DNA from: UBA1715 sp036752345
Lineage (GTDB): Bacteria; Bacteroidota; Bacteroidia; Bacteroidales; UBA1715
Assembly: GCA_036752345.1 (NCBI GenBank)
Contig: DAIOSV010000044.1
Coordinates: 1 to 18,464 of the forward strand
Direction of reading: 5' to 3'
DNA length: 18,464 nt
Below are positions 1 to 6,851 of this stretch, in pieces. Positions within the stretch are counted from its first letter, which is position 1. Every line of letters starts with the position of its first letter. A model generated the notes under the pieces. That model ran no database searches and was not told the origin of the DNA. It saw only the letters and a list, made by a program, of their open reading frames with translations. A program made the translations under genes and the position numbers.

Positions 1-81
1 TGGGCAAATGTATTTGAAGCTATGAGTAGTAGGAATAGAAAGGGTAAAAAAGAATATTTCATATTAAAAATTGAGTTGTGA
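1..81 (+). CDS. possible 3' end of a truncated gene
   Basis: Frame 1 is open from the first base to a TGA at 79-81, giving 26 residues rich in Lys, Arg and Glu (ending KIEL). It could be the C-terminal tail of a gene entering from the left and converging on tsaE. A run of 26 open codons is not significant alone in AT-rich DNA, and no family is recognised. The rest of 1-147 holds no other candidate gene and no clear hairpin-plus-U-run terminator. Confidence 0.2.
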   Translation, partial: WANVFEAMSSRNRKGKKEYFILKIEL

Positions 82-147
82 TAAAAATCTAAAAAATAAT
101 GCACCAATAAGAATGCGATACGCAGTTGTCTTTTTCGGTGAGATGAA

Positions 148-564
148 TTACATTGAAATTTGCCGTGTATTGTCGGGCAATACGGAAATGGTGACATGCA
201 ACGTGTCGGATGGAAGCAATGTGTTTGCCAATTCCGGCCATTCTATAAGGCACAAATTTCCGGTATAAAAATAGTCTTCGGCTCCGATATTTTGCAAGTC
301 GGCAAGCGTTTCTAACCGATAGAGGTCGAAGTGGTAAATGGTGCGTTTTTCTGGTGTCAAGTATTCGTTTATGATAGCAAATGTTGGACTTGCAACATTA
401 TCGGTTACGCCGTATTCCGCGCAAAGAGCTTTTATAAACGTGGTTTTCCCCGCACCCATTTCTCCGTGAAATGCTATAACGGTGTGAGTCCCTATTGCTG
501 TTTTGAATTCCTTGGCTGCTTGTGCAATGTCATCCAGCGAAGTAATTTGTATCGTGTGTTCCAT
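148..564 (-). CDS. tsaE: TsaE, ATPase of the tRNA threonylcarbamoyladenosine (t6A37) system
   Basis: TsaE is the P-loop ATPase that works with TsaB and TsaD to place threonylcarbamoyl on A37 of ANN-decoding tRNAs in the cytoplasm. The 138-residue product has the usual family length. A Walker A motif GEMGAGKTT lies at about residues 34-42, followed by the typical SPTFAIINEY segment (about 59-68), HFDLYRL (about 78-84) and LIEWPE near 106-111. The ATG at 564 is the natural start, just upstream of a predicted first beta strand. It is the last gene of the minus-strand block, 51 nt after macB, so it may be co-transcribed with the efflux genes; the short spacer also holds a small dyad with a -7-like sequence. 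Family assignment is firm. Confidence 0.95.
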   Translation of the reverse strand: MEHTIQITSLDDIAQAAKEFKTAIGTHTVIAFHGEMGAGKTTFIKALCAEYGVTDNVASPTFAIINEYLTPEKRTIYHFDLYRLETLADLQNIGAEDYFYTGNLCLIEWPELANTLLPSDTLHVTISVLPDNTRQISM

Positions 565-585
565 TCGTGTTATTATATTCTGTTT

Positions 586-603
586 ATTTCGAAAGTACGA
601 AAT
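586..603 (-). promoter_or_regulatory. short dyad with -7-like sequence in the macB-tsaE spacer
   Basis: ATTTCG (586-591) and CGAAAT (598-603) form a perfect 6-bp inverted repeat around a 6-nt loop. On the minus strand positions 597-590 read TACTTTCG, one base off TAnnTTTG, about 25 nt before the tsaE ATG. No -33 TTG lies at the right distance. It could be a weak tsaE promoter or a small hairpin in a read-through transcript. Confidence 0.22.
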
Positions 604-615
604 TTGAATAGTTTG

Positions 616-1830
616 TTATTCGTATCTCAGTGCAACAATTGGATCCAAAGTTGCAGCTTTTTTTGCAGGATACCAACCAAAAAATATTCCTGTTAATACA
701 CAAACTAAAAAAGAAAGTAAGAGTGAATAACCGGTAATGATGGTTGGCCAAGCGGTAAAGGCTGTTATAACTTTTGTTGCTGCAATGCCAAAGCAAACGC
801 CTATAATTCCCCCTGAAACGCTTATAAATATTGCTTCGGTAAGGAACTGCAATAAAATATCCTTACTGCGTGCGCCTACTGCCATGCGGAGTCCTATTTC
901 TTTGGTTCGTTCTTTCACCGAAACATACATAATGTTCATAATCCCGATACCACCAATGAGAAGCGAAATGCACGCAACCGCAACCAAAAGGGTGGTGAGT
1001 ATGTCTGTCGTAGAACTCACGGTGGTAAGCAACTCTTCCATTGACATAATGCGGAAAGGATCGTTTGTCCCATCGCTATTATGAACTTTTTCGAGAATTT
1101 GTGTAACTTCATCAACGGCTTTTGTTGCAGATTCTTCGTTTATGGCCGAAACTACAATGGAGTTTATGTAGGTGATAGCTAAAATTCGTTTTTGAACGGT
1201 AGTGAACGGTGCCAAAATCACATTGTCTTGGTCTTGCCCGAAGGTGTTTTCTCCTTTCGATTCCAGTACGCCAATAACCAAAAATGGAGTGTTTTTGAAT
1301 CGAATGGTTTTTCCAATGGGGTCTTCGTTTCCAAAAACATTTTCAACCACCGTTTGACCAATTACGGCTACTTTAGATGATTGATTTACATGTCGTTCGG
1401 TAAACATACTTCCTTTGCTAATGGCTAGTTTTTTTATTGCAAGGTACTCTGGATAAACTCCAAAGATAGTTGAAGGATAGTTGTTAGCGCCATGAATAGT
1501 CTGCCCACCTTTTTGTACAATAGGGGATATTTTATCTATGTATTTTGCTTTTTTTGTGATTGCTTCTACGTCTTTGAGTGTGATGCTTTGTTGGGAACCA
1601 TCATCAATACGAACTCCTCCTATACGTTCCGAACCGGCACGAATGGTAATCATATTTGAACCCATTTGTGATATTTGGGCTTTGATACTTTCTTTAGAGC
1701 CTTCGCCAATGGCGAGCATGGTGATTACCGAGGCTACACCGATAATGATGCCCAACATAGTGAGAAATGTTCTCATTTTGTTCAGTATCACTGCTTTACT
1801 AGCAACTTTTATGAGATTTGAAAATACCAT
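616..1830 (-). CDS. macB: MacB-type ABC transporter permease (FtsX family)
   Basis: Inner-membrane permease subunit of a MacAB-TolC-like tripartite pump; characterised relatives export macrolides, peptides or lipid-linked molecules. The 404-residue product has the MacB layout: a first transmembrane helix at about 21-41, a large periplasmic MacB-PCD domain (about 45-275), then three helices near 280-305, 333-355 and 369-389. The C-terminal sequence PAKKAATLDPIVALRYE is a family hallmark. Unlike E. coli MacB, where ATPase and permease are one chain, the ATPase is a separate gene ending 2 nt upstream, an arrangement common in Bacteroidota. The substrate cannot be read from sequence. Lipoprotein-releasing LolCE is the main alternative, but the MacA and TolC neighbours argue against it. 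Confidence 0.93.
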   Translation of the reverse strand: MVFSNLIKVASKAVILNKMRTFLTMLGIIIGVASVITMLAIGEGSKESIKAQISQMGSNMITIRAGSERIGGVRIDDGSQQSITLKDVEAITKKAKYIDKISPIVQKGGQTIHGANNYPSTIFGVYPEYLAIKKLAISKGSMFTERHVNQSSKVAVIGQTVVENVFGNEDPIGKTIRFKNTPFLVIGVLESKGENTFGQDQDNVILAPFTTVQKRILAITYINSIVVSAINEESATKAVDEVTQILEKVHNSDGTNDPFRIMSMEELLTTVSSTTDILTTLLVAVACISLLIGGIGIMNIMYVSVKERTKEIGLRMAVGARSKDILLQFLTEAIFISVSGGIIGVCFGIAATKVITAFTAWPTIITGYSLLLSFLVCVLTGIFFGWYPAKKAATLDPIVALRYE

Positions 1831-1832
1831 AA

Positions 1833-2585
1833 TTAATCAGTTATAGGGGGTAATTTTGCCAATTCTTCTTTTGCATCAACTTGATTCTCGTGCGTAACAT
1901 CGCTTATGAGAATACCATCACGAAGCGTGATAGTGCGTTTGCTCATGCGTGCTATGTCGGGTTCGTGAGTGACGAATACAATCGTTTTTCCCTGCCGGTT
2001 GAGGTCTTGAAACAGTCCCATAATTTCGTATGACATGCGCGTATCCAAGTTACCGGTAGCCTCATCGGCAAAAATCACAACCGGGTCGTTTACGAGTGCG
2101 CGGGCAATTGCTACACGTTGTTGCTGTCCTCCCGAAAGTTGGCTCGGCATGTGGTGCAATCTGTCGTGTAGACCTACAAGTTCCAATGCGTGAATAGCTC
2201 GTTCTTCACGTTTTTTTGATGGGATAGTGTGATTGTAAAATAATGGTAATTCAGCATTTTCTATACAAGTGGTACGTGGAAGTAGGTTGTATGACTGAAA
2301 AACGAACCCAATTTTGTTGTTCCGAATAGAAGCTAAGGCATCGTTTGACAATTCGGTAATTGATGTGCCATCAATTTCGTAGGTACCAATTGATGGCTTG
2401 TCAAGGCAGCCGAGAATGTTGAGCATGGTTGATTTGCCCGAACCGCTTGCTCCCATAATGGTGACGAATTCTCCTTGATGGATATCATAAGAAACCCCAC
2501 GGAGTGCATGAACTATTTCATTTCCTACAACAAACTCCTTGTGTAAATTGTCAATATGGATAATCGTTTGCTTTTCCATCGTCAT
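1833..2585 (-). CDS. macB: MacB-type ABC transporter ATP-binding protein
   Basis: Cytoplasmic nucleotide-binding subunit powering the adjacent permease. All ABC motifs are intact in the 250-residue product: Walker A GASGSGKST at 45-53, Q-loop Gln97, signature LSGGQ at 150-154, Walker B VVIFADE at 169-175 with catalytic Glu175, and switch His207 in VTHEPD. It belongs to the MacB/LolD/FtsE class. Two ATGs are possible (2585 and 2579); an AGAAG stretch just upstream of 2585 favours the first slightly. The gene starts 12 nt after the macA stop and ends 2 nt before the permease start, so translational coupling is likely. The C-terminal tail (about 225-250) is a short extension without recognised function. 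Confidence 0.95.
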   Translation of the reverse strand: MTMEKQTIIHIDNLHKEFVVGNEIVHALRGVSYDIHQGEFVTIMGASGSGKSTMLNILGCLDKPSIGTYEIDGTSITELSNDALASIRNNKIGFVFQSYNLLPRTTCIENAELPLFYNHTIPSKKREERAIHALELVGLHDRLHHMPSQLSGGQQQRVAIARALVNDPVVIFADEATGNLDTRMSYEIMGLFQDLNRQGKTIVFVTHEPDIARMSKRTITLRDGILISDVTHENQVDAKEELAKLPPITD

Positions 2586-2597
2586 GCTTCTACTATT

Positions 2598-3833
2598 TTA
2601 TCTCCTTTTACTTCCCGGAGGGCCTTGCATAAATGGACTCTGTGTGTTTGCCGCTTCTTTTTTTGTAATGGTTTTAATATTGGTTACAACGGAGTCGTTT
2701 TCACTCAAACCGGATAGAATTTGGTAATGAATTTCGTCACTAGCGCCTTTTATTACCGGCTGACGTTTTATTTTCTTGTTTGAAAGTACCCATACATAGT
2801 CGCCTTGTTTTTCTTGCCGGCGTATTTTTTGTGGGCGCATGCTATCAGGTTTTCTCGTGGAATTCTCTTGTGTGAATGTTTGTCCATTTTGTTCTGCATA
2901 TTTTTGCAACAAATCATGTGAAATCTCATAGTTCAAAGCACCTTCGGGAATTGTAAGAACGTTAGCAATTTCTTTGGTATAAATAGTTACTGTAGCAGTA
3001 AGGCCGGGCATTAGTTTGAGTTTTGAGTTGTCGGCTTCAATTATCACGGTATATGTCACCACATTTGACGTAACCGTAGGGTCTAGTCTCACTTGGGTAA
3101 CTTTGCCATTAAAAATATCATCTTGAAATGCGTCAACGGTAAATGTAACTCGCTGACCTTCTTTAATTTGCCCAATATCTGCTTCGTCAACATCTGCTTC
3201 AACTTGCATTTTGGTTAAATCTTGTGCAATGGTGAAGAGCGTAGGAGTGTTGAAACTTGCTGCCACGGTTTGGCCTTCTTCTATACTCTTTGATAAAACA
3301 ACACCATCTACCGGTGAATAAATATCGGCGTAGCTGAGGTTTGTTTTAGCTTTGTCAAGGCTTGCTTTTGCTTGTGTGAGCGAACTTTTTGCATTGTTGT
3401 ATTGGTACGTAATTGCTTCAAAATCGGCATCACTTATCAATTTTTCGTTGTACAATGTTTTCTGTCGCTCGTAGTTTTTCTTAATATAATCTAACTCATT
3501 CAACGCACGTTCGTAGGTTGTTTGTGCTTCGGCAACGGTAGCGCGTAAATTCGTTTTGTCAATTTCGGCAATAATTTGTCCCTGTTTTACTTGGCTGTTA
3601 TAGTCAACATATATTTTTTTGACTTCTCCCGAAACTTGTGTACCCACTTCTACTTGTTGTGTTGGCTCAATTGTTCCGGTTGCGGTAACTACTTTGGCTA
3701 TGTTGCCAATTTTAGCCGTTGACGTGGTTACGATAACTTTATTGTTGTTGTCGGTTGCAAAAAACAAGAAATAGATTGCTGTTGCAATAGCAATGAGTGC
3801 AATAACGATGATGATTATTTTTTTAGCTTTCAT
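2598..3833 (-). CDS. macA: MacA-type periplasmic adaptor (membrane fusion protein)
   Basis: The 411-residue adaptor bridges the MacB permease and the TolC channel across the periplasm. Residues 5-25 form a hydrophobic N-terminal anchor. A biotinyl-lipoyl half-domain follows (about 50-100, with GTQVSGEV), then an alpha-helical hairpin rich in Ala, Glu, Gln and Lys (about 98-170), the second lipoyl half (SPVDGVVLSK), and beta-barrel and membrane-proximal domains. A polar insertion rich in Arg, Lys and Gln lies at about 325-345, before the DYVWVL strand. The tail is Pro-Gly-Lys-Arg rich. The ATG overlaps the tolC stop in an ATGA arrangement (3830-3833), typical of coupled translation. Family is clear; the transported compound is not. 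Confidence 0.94.
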   Translation of the reverse strand: MKAKKIIIIVIALIAIATAIYFLFFATDNNNKVIVTTSTAKIGNIAKVVTATGTIEPTQQVEVGTQVSGEVKKIYVDYNSQVKQGQIIAEIDKTNLRATVAEAQTTYERALNELDYIKKNYERQKTLYNEKLISDADFEAITYQYNNAKSSLTQAKASLDKAKTNLSYADIYSPVDGVVLSKSIEEGQTVAASFNTPTLFTIAQDLTKMQVEADVDEADIGQIKEGQRVTFTVDAFQDDIFNGKVTQVRLDPTVTSNVVTYTVIIEADNSKLKLMPGLTATVTIYTKEIANVLTIPEGALNYEISHDLLQKYAEQNGQTFTQENSTRKPDSMRPQKIRRQEKQGDYVWVLSNKKIKRQPVIKGASDEIHYQILSGLSENDSVVTNIKTITKKEAANTQSPFMQGPPGSKRR

Positions 3834-5098
3834 AGTGCTAGAGGTTTTCCTTGATATTGTTGTAGCAAAAGGTGGTATAAAACTGCCATATATTTCGCTT
3901 GTATTTTTGAAAGATTTGCTTGAATGTAATTGGTTTCTGCCAAAAGGAGAGAAGTGGCGTCAGTAGCACCAAGATTGAATTGTTTTTGTGCCAATTCGTA
4001 TGAAACAGCGGCAGCTTTCTCTGATTTTTCCAAGGCTATCAATTCCGTTTGGTATGCTTGCGCACTTTGGCACGTTGATTCTATTTCTTTGTACAAATTT
4101 TTCTTTGCCGACTCAAGTGCCAACGTGTTGTATTCCGAATTGATGCGCGCGGTTTCTACGTTGGTTTTGGTTTGCAAATTATTGAAAATAGGAACGGAAA
4201 GCGAAAGTCGGAGAGAGTTATTCCCTTCCAATTCCGACTGGTTGTCAAAGTAGTTTGCACTCGCGCCTACTCCTGCCGATAAAGAAAGCGATGGGTAGTA
4301 TGCCGATTGCGCAAGTTTTATAGAAACGCTGTCAATAGCTTGTTGCTGTTCAATGTTCTTAATATCGGGGAACACCGTGTAGGCAGTTTGGTACACTTCT
4401 TTTGCCGATGGAACCTCATATGTAGCCGTTTCAATGTTGGGTATTGCAATATCAAACGAAGTTTCGGGATTAAGTTCCAACAGTTGTTTAAGTGTCAAAA
4501 GTTGCTGAGCATAGGCATTGCGAGCCTTAATGAGAGAATACTCATTGCTTGCATATTGCGCCTCAATGTCGCTGGCGTCTTTAGCCGAAATGCTTCCTAC
4601 TTTATATTTTGCTTGCGATAGAGTAAGTTGTGCTTTGCTTGATTCAAGTATTTTTTCGGCAACATCAATATTTTCTTTGTTGTAGAGCAACTGCAAATAT
4701 GCTTCAATTACGGCAGTGGTAATTTCATACTTTACCGACTCGGTTTTCGTTGCTTGTTTTTCTAACGAAAGGCGTTGTTTCTTGATGTTGTATTCGGTAG
4801 AAAGTCCATTAAATATATTCAGATTTGCATTGAGTCCAAAACTTGTGGTAGTAGGATCAAGCAGCGATTGTGAAGCCGACCCATTTATCGATGGCAATCG
4901 TTCAAATTTTGATTGCGTGTATTCTAATGCTGAAACTTTTTGTTCTAATTGCGATTGCGATATATTGATGTTGTTTTCTAAAGCATGAGAAATGCAACGG
5001 TCTAAATCCCAACGTGATGATGAGTCTTCTTGCGAAATAGCTGTAAGTGTAGTCGTAGAAGCTATTAAGAAAATACCTATAGAGCGTAGATTATTCAT
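3830..5098 (-). CDS. tolC: TolC-family outer-membrane efflux protein
   Basis: Outer-membrane channel of the pump. The 422-residue product starts with a Sec signal peptide (about 1-22, hydrophobic GIFLIASTTTLTA then AISQ). Two OEP repeats follow, made of long heptad-rich helices (for example LSQAKYKVGSISAKDASDIEA near 155-175 and LAQKQFNLGATDATSLLLAE near 370-390), the paired motifs expected of TolC half-units. There is no lipobox, so the protein is probably not acylated, unlike OprM. It is first in the efflux operon and overlaps macA by 4 nt. The gap to porX is 83 nt, so the operon may start here or continue from porX. Confidence 0.92.
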   Translation of the reverse strand: MNNLRSIGIFLIASTTTLTAISQEDSSSRWDLDRCISHALENNINISQSQLEQKVSALEYTQSKFERLPSINGSASQSLLDPTTTSFGLNANLNIFNGLSTEYNIKKQRLSLEKQATKTESVKYEITTAVIEAYLQLLYNKENIDVAEKILESSKAQLTLSQAKYKVGSISAKDASDIEAQYASNEYSLIKARNAYAQQLLTLKQLLELNPETSFDIAIPNIETATYEVPSAKEVYQTAYTVFPDIKNIEQQQAIDSVSIKLAQSAYYPSLSLSAGVGASANYFDNQSELEGNNSLRLSLSVPIFNNLQTKTNVETARINSEYNTLALESAKKNLYKEIESTCQSAQAYQTELIALEKSEKAAAVSYELAQKQFNLGATDATSLLLAETNYIQANLSKIQAKYMAVLYHLLLQQYQGKPLAL

Positions 5099-5111
5099 AT
5101 CTCATTTTTCT

Positions 5112-5119
5112 CAAAAGTA
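5112..5119 (-). promoter_or_regulatory. possible Bacteroidota -7 box upstream of tolC
   Basis: Minus-strand TACTTTTG fits TAnnTTTG. It lies only 13 nt before the tolC ATG, so the leader would be very short, and no TTG is found 19-21 nt upstream. Weak candidate. Confidence 0.25.
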
Positions 5120-5181
5120 AGATTTATTTTCTTTGTTTGTCCTTTAGTCTGTCGATATACTTCCGCATTTTATCTATTTGA

Positions 5182-6735
5182 CTACAATGCTTTTAGTTGT
5201 ATATAAGGAATAACAACTTCTTCAAGCGAGATGCCGCCGTGTTGGAATGTGTCTTTGTAATATTTCGCGTAGTAGTTGAAATTGTTTGGGTAGGCAAAGA
5301 AGTCCTGACCGGTAGCAAAAATGTATGATGAGCTCAAATGGCATTGTGGCAGACGAGCTTCAATTGGCTTCGTAATTTCAAACACTTCTTTCGGATTGTA
5401 TTGCAATGCTTTTCCTTGCTTATAGCGCAGATTGGTTGTTACGTTCTTGTCGCCCAACACTTTAATAGGGTTTTGAATATTCACAGAACCATGGTCGGTA
5501 GTAATGATGACGTTGATTTTCTTTTTCGCCAATTCTTGCAATAATTCAAACAGTGATGAGTGGCTAAACCATGAAACCGTAAGCGAGCGATACGCAGCTT
5601 CGTCGTTTGCCAATTCTTTAATCATATTCATTTCGGTGCGTGCGTGCGAAAGAATGTCTATGAAATTGTGTACCAACACCGAAAAATGGCACTGAGAAAT
5701 CTTGTACACGCGGTCGCTTATCTTTTTCCCGGAATTGATAGAGGTGATTTTCTCAAAATAAATTTTGTCGCTGTAACCAAGGCGTTTGAGTTGTGTGATG
5801 AGCATTTCTTCTTCATGAAGATTTTTCCTTTCGTCGTCTTCATCATCAACCCAAAGGTCGGGATACATTTTCTCCAAATCGGCAGGCATCAGCCCCGAGA
5901 AGAGCGCATTGCGCGCATATTGGGTAGTTGTGGGCAATATGCTGTAGTAGAGAGAATCGTCTTCTACCGAAAAATATTCGCTCAAAAGAGGGCGGAGTGC
6001 AATCCAATGGTCGTAACGCAAATTGTCTATCACGAGCAAAAGCGTTTGAGAGTCTTTTTGTATTTCGGGAAACACTCGTTCTTTGATGATGTTTGGCGAC
6101 ATTGTAGGTCTTTCTGTGTTGTCGCTTTTGAACCAATTCAAGTAGTTTTTCTTGATAAATTTGGCAAAATTCACATTGGCATCATTTTTTTGCAACAGCA
6201 GTAAATCATTCATGCTGTGATCTTTAGACTGAATAAGCTGCATTTCCCAATATACAAGGTGTCGGTAAACTTCAACCCAATCATTCCAAGAGTTCGCATC
6301 GGCTATTTCCATGCCAAGTTGAGAGAAATCTCGTTGGTATTTGCTTGTTGTGTTTTGTGTGAGCAAATCGTTTTTCTCAAGATTTTTTTTGAGTGCCAAA
6401 ATAATTTGGTTTGGATTGATAGGCTTTATCAAATAGTCATTGATTCGACCACCAATGGCTTTATCCATAATATTTTCTTCCTCGCTTTTGGTAATCATAA
6501 TTACCGGAAGTTCGGGATGTTTTGCTTTAATTGTTTCAAGCACTTCTATGCCGCTCAAACCTGGCATTTGTTCGTCAAGGAATAGAATGTCAATTTTTTG
6601 TTTTTCCACCTCTAGTATGGCATCGTTTCCGTTGTTTACGGGAATAACCTGATACCCTTTGGCTTCAAGGAACATAATATGGGGCTTGAGTAACTCAATT
6701 TCGTCGTCAGCCCAGAGAATAGTTGTTTGTCGCAT
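5182..6735 (-). CDS. porX: PorX, T9SS response regulator with PglZ/alkaline-phosphatase-like domain
   Basis: PorX is the response regulator that, with the histidine kinase PorY, controls T9SS gene expression; the P. gingivalis protein was shown to be a metal-dependent phosphodiesterase acting on oligonucleotides. Numbered from the ATG at 6735 (517 aa), the receiver domain spans 1-120: acidic pocket Asp10/Asp11, phosphoacceptor Asp54 in LFLDEQMPG, Thr82 and Lys104. A helical linker follows (about 130-225). The PglZ domain (about 230-517) carries LLLVIDNLRYDHW with Asp237, PTTTQYARNALFSG with candidate nucleophile Thr269-271, His356/Asp360, TTDHG with Asp414/His415, and His499 in HGG. The sites look intact. 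A TTG 12 nt further upstream is in frame but the ATG is preferred because the receiver core begins directly after it. porW lies immediately upstream and the efflux operon downstream. Confidence 0.95.
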   Translation of the reverse strand: MRQTTILWADDEIELLKPHIMFLEAKGYQVIPVNNGNDAILEVEKQKIDILFLDEQMPGLSGIEVLETIKAKHPELPVIMITKSEEENIMDKAIGGRINDYLIKPINPNQIILALKKNLEKNDLLTQNTTSKYQRDFSQLGMEIADANSWNDWVEVYRHLVYWEMQLIQSKDHSMNDLLLLQKNDANVNFAKFIKKNYLNWFKSDNTERPTMSPNIIKERVFPEIQKDSQTLLLVIDNLRYDHWIALRPLLSEYFSVEDDSLYYSILPTTTQYARNALFSGLMPADLEKMYPDLWVDDEDDERKNLHEEEMLITQLKRLGYSDKIYFEKITSINSGKKISDRVYKISQCHFSVLVHNFIDILSHARTEMNMIKELANDEAAYRSLTVSWFSHSSLFELLQELAKKKINVIITTDHGSVNIQNPIKVLGDKNVTTNLRYKQGKALQYNPKEVFEITKPIEARLPQCHLSSSYIFATGQDFFAYPNNFNYYAKYYKDTFQHGGISLEEVVIPYIQLKAL

Positions 6736-6759
6736 GTGTTTATACAATAACGTTGCTTA

Positions 6760-6767
6760 CAAATGTA
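6760..6767 (-). promoter_or_regulatory. -7 box of a probable porX promoter
   Basis: Minus-strand TACATTTG matches TAnnTTTG exactly and lies 24 nt before the porX ATG, a normal leader length. No TTG is seen 19-21 nt upstream, so only half of the promoter is supported. It lies in the 116-nt spacer between the porW stop and the porX ATG and would let porX be transcribed separately from porW. Confidence 0.42.
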
Positions 6768-6851
6768 GATATTTTTGTTATGATAACGGGAAACAAGCAA
6801 CAAGTAATATGTTGCGGGTAAAAAATGTTTTGCTCGTTTTATTAAACGATG

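Noticed and set aside
5644..6204. Long plus-strand open frame (186 codons) inside porX
   Set aside because: Antisense shadow of a well-supported gene; no domain and composition typical of a reverse-complement frame.
6736..6747. TTG start extending PorX by four residues
   Set aside because: The ATG at 6735 begins directly before the receiver-domain core and no ribosome-binding feature supports the TTG.
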